The notes below the pieces were generated by a model. It ran no database searches, was not told where the DNA came from, and saw only the letters and a list, made by a program, of their open reading frames with translations. From NCBI GenBank assembly GCA_048262255.1, contig JBLXFH010000002.1, positions 868,001 to 932,000 on the forward strand: DNA of 64,000 nucleotides. Reading direction: 5' to 3'. The stretch comes from JABMNT01 sp048262255 (GTDB taxonomy: Bacteria; Pseudomonadota; Alphaproteobacteria; Rhodospirillales; Casp-alpha2). The translations under genes were made by a program, and so were the position numbers. Shown here in pieces: positions 8,470 through 17,185 of this stretch (its first letter is position 1; every line of letters begins with the position of its first letter).

Positions 8470-9767
8470 AATCGCAACCCCTCACCCTTAAAATCTTTCT
8501 TGCCCTCTATCTGGTGGTGTTTTTCGGCTATCTGCTGGGGCCGCTCGTGATCATGAGCATTACTGCCTTCAACTCACCCGGCTTCCCGCGGGCCGCGCCC
8601 TGGGAATGCCTGACGTTTGAGTGGTTTGATGTGCTGGCCAATGACCAGCGGATCATGACCGGTCTGAAAAACAGCTTTATCGTTGGTCTTGGCACAGTGA
8701 TCCTTTCGGTGACGCTGGGCTTGGCCGGCGCTTTAATGTTGACGCAGATATACCCAAAACTGCGCGCCACCTATTATACGGTGATCATTGCGCCGATCCT
8801 GATCCCCGGCGTTGTTCTGGGTATTTCAACCCTGGTGTTCTGGGATCGGATCAACATCATGCTGGGCCTCGGCAACGACAGCTTCCTGCACAACGGGATT
8901 TTCCTGACCATCCTCGGTCAATCGACCTTTATTGCGTCTTACTGCATGCTGGTCTTTCTGGCCCGTCTGCAGCGCTTCGATACGGGCCTGACGGAAGCCG
9001 CCCTTGATCTCGGAGCGACCAATGTTCAGGCGTTCCGCAAGGTTTTGCTGCCGTTTTTGAAACCCGCCATTGCCTCGGCCGCCGTGTTGGCCTTTCTGGC
9101 GTCATTCGAGAACTACAACACAACCACCTTCACCTTCGGCAAATATCCGACTCTGACCATTGAGCTTGCACAAAAGGTCCGCTACGGAATTAATCCATCG
9201 ATTTCAGCGCTGGCTTTTACCATCGTCGTCCTGACGATTTTCGCCGCCGTCGCCCATGAAGTCTCGCAGCGCCGCAAACAACTGGCGCTCGCCAATGGCG
9301 CACCCGTCAGTGCCGTCAGCGGCGGTGGCTTCCAGTTGCCGAAGTTTATGCGCGGCAATCCGGCAGCGATTGTCCTCGTTATTCTTGCGGTTGGTGCCAT
9401 TGGCACGATCACATTTGCCCAAGCTTATAGCCCCAATGCCTGTAAGGCGGAAGTCCGCGAGCAAAAGCGTATTCTGCAGCAACAGCAGATCGAGAAGATA
9501 AAACTTCAGCAGTTGCAACGCCAACAGGACAAGGCCCGCCAGGGGCCGGATATTTTCGGCCCGGACAAATCAAAAACCACCCCGGAAACAACCCCGGCAC
9601 CCGAAAGCCCCGGCAAGGGGAACTTCGGCGGTGTGTTTGCACCGGGCAATCTGGGCAGCGATGCACCCAAACCGGAAAGCAAGATCGAAAGCCCCGGCAA
9701 GGGAACCTTTGGCGGCGTGTTTGCACCCGGCAATCTCAACCAAGCGGGGCCTGATACAGCCAAATAA
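8466..9767 (+). CDS. ABC transporter permease, PotC/PotI-like, with unusual C-terminal extension
   Basis: Second permease of the importer. The ATG at 8466 overlaps the previous stop codon and gives 433 aa. Residues 1-265 are a normal PotC-like domain with the EAA loop TEAALDLGATNVQAFRKVLL starting at about 176. The family normally ends near residue 270; here about 165 residues follow. These are a linker, an extra transmembrane helix (about 297-319, AAIVLVILAVGAIGTITFAQ), a Gln-rich basic stretch (EQKRILQQQQIEKIKLQQLQ) and a Pro-rich tail. The tail holds two near-identical copies of ESPGKGxFGGVFAPGNL at residues 380-396 and 408-424. The extension is in frame and uninterrupted, so it is genuine and not a readthrough artefact. 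Its role is unknown. Confidence 0.88.
   Translation: MKSQPLTLKIFLALYLVVFFGYLLGPLVIMSITAFNSPGFPRAAPWECLTFEWFDVLANDQRIMTGLKNSFIVGLGTVILSVTLGLAGALMLTQIYPKLRATYYTVIIAPILIPGVVLGISTLVFWDRINIMLGLGNDSFLHNGIFLTILGQSTFIASYCMLVFLARLQRFDTGLTEAALDLGATNVQAFRKVLLPFLKPAIASAAVLAFLASFENYNTTTFTFGKYPTLTIELAQKVRYGINPSISALAFTIVVLTIFAAVAHEVSQRRKQLALANGAPVSAVSGGGFQLPKFMRGNPAAIVLVILAVGAIGTITFAQAYSPNACKAEVREQKRILQQQQIEKIKLQQLQRQQDKARQGPDIFGPDKSKTTPETTPAPESPGKGNFGGVFAPGNLGSDAPKPESKIESPGKGTFGGVFAPGNLNQAGPDTAK
9603..9737 (+). repeat. Intragenic tandem repeat in the permease tail
   Basis: Two near-identical copies of about 50 bp, at 9603-9653 and 9687-9737, start 84 bp apart. They encode the 17-residue motif ESPGKG(N/T)FGGVFAPGNL twice, with a period of 28 residues. 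The differences are mostly synonymous, which points to duplication kept by selection on the protein. Confidence 0.8.
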
Positions 9768-9776
9768 GATATCGCG

Positions 9777-11741
9777 TTATTTGTAGCGCTCTTTCAGTGC
9801 TTCAAAGGAGGTAATTTCACCGACGATGGCGCTGGCCGCCACCGTTTCAGGGCTAGCCAACCAGATTTTCCCGGGGCCAGACCGCCCCGGGAAATTCCGG
9901 TTGATGGCACTTATCGTCACCTGCTCTGCATTGACGGATAACCCGGGACCGCATCCGGCGCACGCACCGCAGGCCGGTTGCAGAATCTCCGCCCCAACCT
10001 GTTCAAATGCCGTCAGATACCCCTGTTCCCGGCAATAGTCGCGCACCGCCGTTGTGCCGAATTGCAGATAAAACTTCACATGTTCAGGAATACTCAGGTG
10101 GTTCTCGGCGGCCCAGCTGAGAACTTTGTGATAACCGTCAAAGTCATCGCGTTTACCTGCCGTACATGAGCCCCCATAAGCGATATCAATGACAACCGGG
10201 CCGACCATATCCGACAGACGTAGACTGTTCCCCGGATCACCCGGCACTGCCAGCATGGGTGCAATCGTGCCGCAATCCAGTTCAATCGTATGTGCATACT
10301 CCGCCCCGGCATCACTTTTCATCCAGGGTTCAAGAACAAAGTCAATGGCGCGTCGCTCTTTCAGAAAACGCACCGTTTCAGCATCCGGTTCAAAAAGACC
10401 GCTTAAGCCGCCCATTTCAGCCGTCATATTGGTGAAGGTGGCGCGCTCATCCGTTGACAACCGGGCCGCCGCCTCGCCCGTAAATTCAAAGACTTTGCCA
10501 ATACCACCACCGGACTTGATGAAAGGGACGGCCAGCAATTGTAAGATTATGTCCTTTGCCATAACACCTTCAGGAATAACCCCTGTGAGTTCGACACGGA
10601 CAACCTCCGGCACAACAATCCGCGTCAGGCCGGTCATTATTGCATTGGCCATATCCGTACTGCCGACCCCATAAGCCAGACATCCCAGTGCGCCGTTGTG
10701 AGGCGTATGGGAGTCAGTTCCGGCAAGCAGTTGACCCGGCAAAGCATAATGCTCGGCCATGATGGCATGTGAAATTCCTTCCGACCCCTCCTCATCAGGC
10801 AGATAGCCATAATCGCGAAGATCGTACTTTTTGGCAAAGCTCCGATGCCCTTCTGACACTTTTCGGATCTCCGGCATCCGGTCATAGACGGCGTTGACTT
10901 CCGGGCGATGGGCATAAGAATAATGGTCTTCGAAAGATATGAGAGTTGCGGGATCTAGAATGTCCAGATCCGGACCATAGGCTTCATGCAGCATATGTGC
11001 GCACATGGCCGAATAAATATCATGGTAATAACGCCAGGCAGGACGAACAAATCCGGACGCCCCGGCTTTCAGTTGCCAGTTAAACCCATCAACTTGAACG
11101 GCATGATGGAAAATGATCTTTTCCGTCAACGTTCTGGGCTTTTCTGGATCAGACATTTCCGATTGGATTGACGACTGACGCTTGAATATCGCCCTGCCAA
11201 ACGCCAGCAACCCACCTTCCTTCAGGATGGTTGCCGCCAGTTCATCGCGGCCCGCCACAAGATCTGACACCGGGATTGCTTCACCAGCGCGTATTCGATC
11301 AATCAACCCGAAGTCTGTGGATGTAAACAACCCCAGATTATCGGCATTCTGTCGATAAATGCGCTCAAAACTCTCAGCGATAATCAATGTGATTCCGGCG
11401 CGGCGTTCAGCCAGCGGGCTGTGTTCCCGTGACGATCCTTTACCATAACGTTTGCCCCCGACAATGACGCAAAATCCGCCGCTTGCGATCGCATCTTTCG
11501 TTATGGGGTTTTTGCCATCCACCTCAAAACCTGTATGCGCATATCGGGCGATTTCATGATCGTAATGGACAAGAGATGGAATGGGCGTGATTTCATCAGT
11601 CGAAACATCGTTTCTCAGAGGAGATGCTTCAGCCAGAGACAGATCCTCCCCGGAGAATTGACGGGCAAGTTTTCCCGGGTCATTTGACAAAAACAACATA
11701 CGCTCTGAGAAGACAACCTGTTCCATGATTAAATTCAACAT
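9777..11741 (-). CDS. Domain-permuted aconitase/isopropylmalate-dehydratase family protein
   Basis: A 654-residue hydro-lyase-type [4Fe-4S] enzyme. The order of domains is the reverse of ordinary aconitase. The swivel (LeuD-like) domain is N-terminal, with GGKRYGKGSSREHSPLAERR at about 95-114. The LeuC-like catalytic domain follows from about residue 230, with AGTDSHTPHNGALGCLAYGVG, then GGSC at Cys526, ACGACAGCG with Cys591 and Cys594 (Cys597 nearby), and SAINRNFPGRSGPG. These match the three cluster ligands and the S-x-NRNF-x-GR loop of mitochondrial aconitase, so it should be catalytically competent. The substrate is unknown: a cis-aconitate-, isopropylmalate- or mesaconate-like acid. It is the last gene of a same-strand series (redoxin 21 bp upstream). 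Confidence 0.85.
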   Translation of the reverse strand: MLNLIMEQVVFSERMLFLSNDPGKLARQFSGEDLSLAEASPLRNDVSTDEITPIPSLVHYDHEIARYAHTGFEVDGKNPITKDAIASGGFCVIVGGKRYGKGSSREHSPLAERRAGITLIIAESFERIYRQNADNLGLFTSTDFGLIDRIRAGEAIPVSDLVAGRDELAATILKEGGLLAFGRAIFKRQSSIQSEMSDPEKPRTLTEKIIFHHAVQVDGFNWQLKAGASGFVRPAWRYYHDIYSAMCAHMLHEAYGPDLDILDPATLISFEDHYSYAHRPEVNAVYDRMPEIRKVSEGHRSFAKKYDLRDYGYLPDEEGSEGISHAIMAEHYALPGQLLAGTDSHTPHNGALGCLAYGVGSTDMANAIMTGLTRIVVPEVVRVELTGVIPEGVMAKDIILQLLAVPFIKSGGGIGKVFEFTGEAAARLSTDERATFTNMTAEMGGLSGLFEPDAETVRFLKERRAIDFVLEPWMKSDAGAEYAHTIELDCGTIAPMLAVPGDPGNSLRLSDMVGPVVIDIAYGGSCTAGKRDDFDGYHKVLSWAAENHLSIPEHVKFYLQFGTTAVRDYCREQGYLTAFEQVGAEILQPACGACAGCGPGLSVNAEQVTISAINRNFPGRSGPGKIWLASPETVAASAIVGEITSFEALKERYK

Positions 11742-11762
11742 ACCTCTTCTATAAACGCAGCC

Positions 11763-12284
11763 TTACACCCGCGCCGTACCCCGGATCGGAAGATTTTTTG
11801 TCTGAATACCGCGAATGCCATCCAGAACCACATCCAGGTCCGGGCGGCAGGAAGCGGCGTTCGAGATGCCAACCATATGCAACCGGTTTTCCGGATTGGT
11901 TACGAACAATCCCGGCTCGGCAAACCGGCGGTCCGTCTCTTTCGGGCTACTGGGGTCGGAGATATAAAGCCCCAGCTGCACCATATCGGCTTCGGAAAGG
12001 CCGTAGGCACACGGTAGGCTCCAGCCGAATTCCGCGATATCTGCTTCGGCTTTTTCGAGCGGATCCGCAGAGACAATGACAATACGCACGCCAAGTTCGG
12101 CAAAGGCCACCTGCATGCGATTGAGCTTGCTCAGGTAGGTCTTGCACCGCGGGCAATGACGCCCCCGATACACCACAACCAGGTTCCATTCACTGGTCGG
12201 CTCTCCCAACGTCAGATGGGAGCCGTCAACAAGTGACAGCGTTATATTTGGCATGGGATGTCCCGGTTTTGGCGCGTTCATCAT
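11763..12284 (-). CDS. Thioredoxin-fold redoxin (AhpC/TSA-like) with CPRC motif
   Basis: A 173-aa peroxiredoxin-like protein without a signal peptide. The motif YRGRHCPRC places a CxxC (Cys44, Cys47) at the tip of the first fold helix; RIVIVSADPLEKAEAD and LPCAYGLSEADMVQLGLY match the AhpC/TSA redoxin family. A CxxC active site, instead of the single peroxidatic Cys in the T/S-x-x-C context, suggests a disulfide reductase or atypical two-Cys peroxidase. AGGG lies 6-7 bases before the ATG. It sits between panB and the permuted aconitase gene, a possible role being to keep that enzyme's cluster or thiols reduced (inference). Confidence 0.8.
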   Translation of the reverse strand: MMNAPKPGHPMPNITLSLVDGSHLTLGEPTSEWNLVVVYRGRHCPRCKTYLSKLNRMQVAFAELGVRIVIVSADPLEKAEADIAEFGWSLPCAYGLSEADMVQLGLYISDPSSPKETDRRFAEPGLFVTNPENRLHMVGISNAASCRPDLDVVLDGIRGIQTKNLPIRGTARV

Positions 12285-12323
12285 AAGTTTCCCTGTTATG
12301 GCTATAGTGAAGTTTTCAACTGG

Positions 12324-13139
12324 TTATTTAGAATAATAGACTTCCGTTTTGTCTGGAAACGATCCGTCCCGTACATCCGATGCGTATTTTTCGATGGCAT
12401 CGGTCTGAATGCTGCGCAGGCTTGCGTAACGGCGGACAAATTTCGGAGACCAGTCAAACTGACCCAACATATCGTCAGTCACCAGGATTTGCCCATCGCA
12501 ATCCACAGAAGCACCAATACCGATTGTTGGAATATCGATTGCATCTGTAATCTCCTTGGCAAGGTCGCTGACAATGCCCTCAACCACAACCGCAAAAGCT
12601 CCGGCGTTCGCAATCGCGACTGCATCATCAATCAGCTTCTGGCGATCGATTTCGGTCTTGCCTGTCACTTTAAAGCCGCCACTCACGTTCACAAACTGTG
12701 GCAACAAACCAATGTGCCCGACAACCGGAATCCCCCGGTCCACAAGGAAGGCAATGGTTTCCGCCGCATGCTTGTTAAACTCAAGCTTCACCGCCTGGCA
12801 ACCGGTTTCCTGAATGACCCTCAAAGCCGCCTGATAGGCAACTTCGGGGCTTTGTTCATAACTGCCAAAGGGCAAATCGACTACCACCAGTGCTTGCTTT
12901 GTCCCCCGCATGACGGCCTGCCCATGCATCACCATCATATCGAGAGTGACCTGAGTCGTATCCTTGAGGCCATGCAGCACCATTCCGACAGAATCGCCAA
13001 CCAGCAGCAAATCGCAATGCGCATCCAGTAATTCCGCCATCGGCGCCGTATAGGCCGTCAAGCAAACCAGTTTTTCCCGGCCTTTTGCGCGCACAATATC
13101 CTGCGTTGTTTTTCTTGTTATTTTGACCGTTAGCGACAT
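12324..13139 (-). CDS. panB: 3-methyl-2-oxobutanoate hydroxymethyltransferase
   Basis: Transfers a hydroxymethyl group from 5,10-methylene-THF to a 2-oxoacid (2-oxoisovalerate to ketopantoate in pantothenate synthesis). The 271-aa length is normal for PanB. Family motifs are in order: LLVGDSVGMVLHG, VTLDMMVMHGQAVMRG, LVVVDLPFGSYEQSPE, VKLEFNKHAAETI, VVGHIGLLPQ, GIGASVDCDGQILVTDD and KFVRRYA. AGGA lies 7 bases before the ATG. No panC is adjacent. The gene instead sits between an alpha/beta hydrolase and a redoxin, downstream of the aminotransferase, so a dedicated catabolic paralogue using another oxoacid is possible. Confidence 0.88.
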   Translation of the reverse strand: MSLTVKITRKTTQDIVRAKGREKLVCLTAYTAPMAELLDAHCDLLLVGDSVGMVLHGLKDTTQVTLDMMVMHGQAVMRGTKQALVVVDLPFGSYEQSPEVAYQAALRVIQETGCQAVKLEFNKHAAETIAFLVDRGIPVVGHIGLLPQFVNVSGGFKVTGKTEIDRQKLIDDAVAIANAGAFAVVVEGIVSDLAKEITDAIDIPTIGIGASVDCDGQILVTDDMLGQFDWSPKFVRRYASLRSIQTDAIEKYASDVRDGSFPDKTEVYYSK

Positions 13140-13260
13140 GGACGTTTCCTGATTCTATAGATTAACGGGATGGAGAGATGAAAGTGGGGCAACCGAACGA
13201 ACACACGGTTCTGATGAAGGCAGGGATAGTATTTTCGCAAAGAGACAATAACAAGTGCGG

Positions 13261-14151
13261 CTATTGCATACCTGACATCTGCCGTGCATCGAGGACAGCC
13301 TGCGCCCAATCGAAAGGCTTCTCTTGCGGAATATTATGGCCTGTATGTTCGAAAAGACGGTATGCATAGGGCCCGGTAAATTTGTCTGCATGATGCGCCG
13401 TCGGGCCGTTGACTCCATCCGAATCACCATCGATGGCAATCGTCGGCACTCGGATTTGTGGCTGTTGGGCAAGACGCGCCTCAATCTCCGCGACCGCCGG
13501 ATCGCCGGTAACCAGTCCATAGCGATGGCGATAAGAGTGGATCACCACTTCGACAAAATCCGGATTGTCGAAAGCCTCAGCCGATTGCGCAAACGTCGCT
13601 TCATCGAAATTCCATGTCGGCGACCACATTTCCCAGAGCAAACGCGTGATGTCGCATCGGTTGCGCTCAAGCCCACGCACCCCGCGTTCCGAATGAAAAT
13701 AATATTGATACCAATAGGCAGCCTCCGCCGCCGCCGAGGCCGGCTCACCGGATTTTTCTATATCCTGGATATTGTAGGAATCGCCGGAGACCAGTGCTTC
13801 AACCCGTTCCGGCCAAAGCGCCGAAACAATGCAGGCGGCCCGTCCGCCCCAGTCATACCCGCCTAAAACGGCACGCTCTATTTGAAGGGCATCCATCAAG
13901 GCCAGCAAATCGGCTCCCAAAGCCGCTTGCTCGCCCGAGCGGGGCGTTTCGGCAGAAAGAAAGCGGGTCGGACCGTAGCCGCGCAGATATGGGACAATCA
14001 CCCACGCCCCGGCTTCCGCCAGCAGAGGTGCCACCTCGAAATAGGCATGCACATCATAAGGGAATCCGTGGTTCATGATGCATGGCCAGCCCCCGGTCGG
14101 GCCATACTCCAGATAGGCAACCTCAAGAACGCCTGCGGTAGCGGTTTTCAT
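13261..14151 (-). CDS. Alpha/beta-hydrolase (epoxide hydrolase-like)
   Basis: A 296-aa soluble hydrolase. Visible elements are the oxyanion region (MNHGFPYDVHAYFEVAPLL), LRGYGPTRFL, the nucleophile elbow GGYDWGG with Asp100, and the catalytic His in HTGHNIPQEKP (His272). An Asp nucleophile with downstream Trp is typical of epoxide hydrolases and haloalkane dehalogenases, not of Ser esterases. The substrate is unknown. It begins 44 bp after the aminotransferase gene on the same strand and is followed 121 bp later by panB, so it probably belongs to the same transcript. Confidence 0.85.
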   Translation of the reverse strand: MKTATAGVLEVAYLEYGPTGGWPCIMNHGFPYDVHAYFEVAPLLAEAGAWVIVPYLRGYGPTRFLSAETPRSGEQAALGADLLALMDALQIERAVLGGYDWGGRAACIVSALWPERVEALVSGDSYNIQDIEKSGEPASAAAEAAYWYQYYFHSERGVRGLERNRCDITRLLWEMWSPTWNFDEATFAQSAEAFDNPDFVEVVIHSYRHRYGLVTGDPAVAEIEARLAQQPQIRVPTIAIDGDSDGVNGPTAHHADKFTGPYAYRLFEHTGHNIPQEKPFDWAQAVLDARQMSGMQ

Positions 14152-14195
14152 CTTAACTGCTTTCCCCCCAAACCGCAGGCGCCTCCGGCCAAGCT

Positions 14196-15506
14196 TCAGG
14201 CCGTTTCCAGTGTCTGTCGCAACTTGTCGACCATCTCATCAATATGCGCTTTTTCGGATACGAAAGGCGGTGCAATAATCGCATTGTCGCCGGTAAATTT
14301 TGAATGCATCCCGTTGTGGAACAAATCTTTCTGGGCCTGAGTGCCCCGCGCGCCCGGTGCGCCTTTCGGATGGATCTCGACAGCCCCCATCAAACCATAC
14401 CCCCGGATGTCCTTAACGCTTTCTATATCCTGCAAGCTGAACAACCCATCCAGGAAATACTCCGACAAATCATCTGCGCGCTGGAATATCTGTTGTTCCT
14501 GGTAAATTTTCTGGACCGTAATTCCAGCAGCGCAAGCGGCGGGATGACCGGAATAGGTATAACCATGGAAAAACTCGATGGCGTTTTCTGGCGCGGCTTC
14601 CGTAATTGTTGTGTAAATTTCATCGCGGACCGCAACCGCGCCCATGGGAATGGCACCATTGGTCAGGGCTTTCGCCATGGTCATGATATCGGGGATAACG
14701 CCAAAGGAATCAGCGGCAAAAGCCTGTCCTGTCCGGCCAAAGCCGGTGATGACCTCATCGAAGACAAGCAAGATGCCATGAGCATCGCAAATCTCGCGAA
14801 GGCGCTGCAAATACCCTTTTGGTGGCAGTAAAACGCCGGTTGACCCGGCTATCGGCTCGACGAAGACAGCCGCAATGGTTGAACCACCATAGGTTTCACA
14901 GAAGCGCTGCAGATCATCGGCAAGCTCGACCCCGTTTTCCGGCAATCCACGGGTAAAGGCGTCTTCCGCTTTCCAGGTGTGACGCATGCAAACGACGTTT
15001 GGCATAACACCGGAAAACGTCTCGCGGTTTTTAACCATGCCACTCAAGCTGACACCACCGATATTGACCCCATGATAAGCGCGTTCGCGTGAGACAAAGC
15101 GGGTACGCTGGCCGTCGCCGCGGGCCCGGTGATAGGCCATTGCCATTTTAAGCGCCGTATCAATGGCTTCCGATCCGGAATTGACGAAGAAAACGTGGTT
15201 GATCGGCTCTGGCGTAATGCGGGTTACCAGTTGCGCCAATTCAAACGAGCCCGGCGTGCTGGTCATGAACGGCGATGCGTAATCATTTTCAAGAAGCTGT
15301 TTGTATACGGCCTCGGCGATCTCGGTGCGGCCATGGCCCAATGGGCAGCAAAACAAGCCGGATGAGCCATCAATGATCTTGTCGCCCTTGTGATTCCAGA
15401 TGTAGACGCCTTCCCCTTTCACAACCAAACGCGGATCAGCTTTGAATTCGCGATTCGAGGTAAACGGCATCCAATGATTTTCCAGTGAATTCGCTGTATA
15501 TTGCAC
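14196..15506 (-). CDS. Class III omega-amino acid aminotransferase, candidate taurine/hypotaurine-pyruvate aminotransferase
   Basis: PLP enzyme that moves the terminal amino group of an omega-amino acid to pyruvate, giving alanine and an aldehyde (sulfoacetaldehyde if taurine is the donor). The GTG at 15506 is preferred because GGAGG lies 7 bases upstream, giving 436 aa; a TTG at 15521 is weaker. Motifs: HWMPFTSNREFKADPRLV at the N-terminus, VNSGSEAIDTALKMA (PLP phosphate), LLVFDEVITGFGRTG and the Schiff-base Lys279 in MTMAKALTNG. It resembles beta-alanine/omega-amino acid-pyruvate transaminases more than I can link it to classical Tpa. The taurine assignment rests on its divergence from tauR and on ald, xsc and pta close by. 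Beta-alanine or hypotaurine remain alternatives. Confidence 0.82.
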   Translation of the reverse strand: MQYTANSLENHWMPFTSNREFKADPRLVVKGEGVYIWNHKGDKIIDGSSGLFCCPLGHGRTEIAEAVYKQLLENDYASPFMTSTPGSFELAQLVTRITPEPINHVFFVNSGSEAIDTALKMAMAYHRARGDGQRTRFVSRERAYHGVNIGGVSLSGMVKNRETFSGVMPNVVCMRHTWKAEDAFTRGLPENGVELADDLQRFCETYGGSTIAAVFVEPIAGSTGVLLPPKGYLQRLREICDAHGILLVFDEVITGFGRTGQAFAADSFGVIPDIMTMAKALTNGAIPMGAVAVRDEIYTTITEAAPENAIEFFHGYTYSGHPAACAAGITVQKIYQEQQIFQRADDLSEYFLDGLFSLQDIESVKDIRGYGLMGAVEIHPKGAPGARGTQAQKDLFHNGMHSKFTGDNAIIAPPFVSEKAHIDEMVDKLRQTLETA

Positions 15507-15552
15507 AGGAAGTCCTCCCAATAGGTGCCCCGGCCTTGGCGGCTCAGGTGTT

Positions 15553-15579
15553 AAAAATTGGGGTAGAACCGTCTCCCCA
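15553..15579 (-). terminator. Terminator-like hairpin in the aminotransferase leader
   Basis: Read on the minus strand: TGGGG, an 11-nt loop, CCCCA, then ATTTTTA, ending about 45 bases before the aminotransferase start codon. The short GC stem followed by five Ts looks like a small intrinsic terminator in the leader, or just a hairpin. No leader peptide is evident. Confidence 0.3.
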
Positions 15580-15641
15580 GTGATATCCCCTTAAGCGAAT
15601 GGAGCCCGACTTGTCCATCGTGAATAAACACCGTAATCTTG

Positions 15642-15691
15642 GAACTGGCCCTATACTAGTGCCAGATTTAGCAATTACGTAAGGCCAGTTC
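15642..15691. promoter_or_regulatory. TauR-type operator between tauR and the aminotransferase gene
   Basis: Minus-strand direct repeats CTGGCCTTA (plus 15680-15688) and CTGGCACTA (plus 15657-15665) are exactly 23 bp apart. An inverted copy, CTGGCCCTA, lies on the plus strand at 15645-15653, so that GAACTGGCC (15642-15650) and GGCCAGTTC (15683-15691) also form a perfect 9-bp inverted repeat. Paired direct plus inverted half-sites in a divergent promoter are typical of MocR regulators. The right arm touches the tauR ribosome site, which suggests autorepression. Confidence 0.55.
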
Positions 15692-15692
15692 A

Positions 15693-17162
15693 GTGCGGGA
15701 CTCTCTCTTCCAACTCCACCGTGTGGAAAACGTCAGCATCCAGTCGCAAATTCGCGAAATGCTGGTTTCGGCAATTCTGGATGGCCAGTTGCCATCGAAT
15801 ACACCGTTGCCTTCCAGCCGCAAAATGTCAAAGACCCTAGGCGTCAGTCGTAATACGGTTGTCCTCGCCTATCAAGGTCTGGTTGATGATGGCTATTTGA
15901 CATCGCGCGAGCGCAGTGGGTTTTATGTAAACCCGGAAATCCTCGAAGGCCGCGCCGACCAACAGGAACAGCGCAAACAACAAAAGCCTGAAGGCATTAA
16001 CTGGACCCGACGCTTTAAATACCGCCCTAGTGAGAACCGCAACCACAAGAAACCGCTGGACTGGCAAGCATATCAATATCCCTTTATCTCGAACCAGGTT
16101 GATCCGGAACTGTTCCCCATAGCCGCCTGGCGCGAATGCACCCGCCAAGCCATGGGCAAACGCGGCATGGACGCCTGGACCAGCGACACCAGCGGCAGCG
16201 ATGACCCGCTTTTGATTGAACAAATCCGCGCCCGCCTGTTGCCCCGGCGCGGCATTATGGCTGGAGAGGATGAGGTCCTGATTACTCTGGGTGCGCAGAA
16301 CGCCCTGTATATGCTGACCAGCCTGCTGGTCCGACCCGACACCACCGTCGGCATTGAAGACCCGGGATATCCGGACGCCCGCAATGTGTTTGGCCTGAAA
16401 ACCGATCGAATTCTGCCGATTCCCGTCGATGAGGAAGGCTTGCCCGTGGATAGTCGGCTGGACCCCTGTCAGTACGTGCTGGTCACACCGAGCCATCAGT
16501 CGCCAACCACACGGACCATGCCTCTGAGCCGGCGCAAAGCCCTGCTCGAACGGGCTGGCGAGAAGGACTTTGTGATCATTGAGGACGATTATGAATCGGA
16601 AACCAATTACACCGGTTCGCCAACCCCAGCCCTCAAGTCGCTGGATATGGAGGGACGGGTCATCTACATCGGCAGCCTGTCAAAAACCCTTTTCCCTGGT
16701 CTGCGCCTCGGTTATGTTGTTGCCGCACCGACACTGATCAGAGAGCTGCGTGCCCTGCGTCTGTGCGTCCTGCGCCATACCCCCAACAATAACCAGCGCA
16801 CCCTCGCCTATTTCCTGTCGCTCGGCCATCATGATACCCTGATCCATCGCCTGCACCGGGCCTATCGCTCACGCTGGGAAGCCATGGCGGAAGCCCTCAA
16901 CACGCATATACCCGACGCGGCAACCGTGCCGACCTATGGCGGCTCCACCTTTTGGGTCAAGGGGCCGACAAATCTGGATGCCGACCAACTGGCTAGAGAC
17001 GCGCTCGCCAACGGCATCGTTCTCGAGCCAGGCTCTATCCATTTTGCCGACCCCAACGGCCCGAAAAACTTTTTCCGGCTCGGCTTTTCATCCATCGCCC
17101 TCAACCGCATAGAGCCCGGTATCAAACTGCTTTCAGAACTCATAAAAAGGCAATGCAGGTAA
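15693..17162 (+). CDS. tauR: MocR-family (GntR-aminotransferase) regulator, TauR
   Basis: A 489-aa PLP-dependent transcription factor. Residues 10-75 form a GntR winged helix (SIQSQIREMLVSAILDGQLP, then SRKMSKTLGVSRNTVVLAYQ). Residues from about 110 form a type-I aminotransferase-like domain with SLSKTLFPGLRLGYVV, in which Lys331 is the expected PLP lysine. The start is the GTG at 15693, with AAGG 8 bases upstream. In Rhodobacter and Paracoccus the regulator of this architecture activates taurine genes. Its position between the divergent aminotransferase and the ald-xsc-pta series supports TauR. Effector sensing is presumably through PLP and taurine (family knowledge). Confidence 0.85.
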   Translation: MRDSLFQLHRVENVSIQSQIREMLVSAILDGQLPSNTPLPSSRKMSKTLGVSRNTVVLAYQGLVDDGYLTSRERSGFYVNPEILEGRADQQEQRKQQKPEGINWTRRFKYRPSENRNHKKPLDWQAYQYPFISNQVDPELFPIAAWRECTRQAMGKRGMDAWTSDTSGSDDPLLIEQIRARLLPRRGIMAGEDEVLITLGAQNALYMLTSLLVRPDTTVGIEDPGYPDARNVFGLKTDRILPIPVDEEGLPVDSRLDPCQYVLVTPSHQSPTTRTMPLSRRKALLERAGEKDFVIIEDDYESETNYTGSPTPALKSLDMEGRVIYIGSLSKTLFPGLRLGYVVAAPTLIRELRALRLCVLRHTPNNNQRTLAYFLSLGHHDTLIHRLHRAYRSRWEAMAEALNTHIPDAATVPTYGGSTFWVKGPTNLDADQLARDALANGIVLEPGSIHFADPNGPKNFFRLGFSSIALNRIEPGIKLLSELIKRQCR

Positions 17163-17185
17163 CCCCTTTAATGAGACTAATACTG

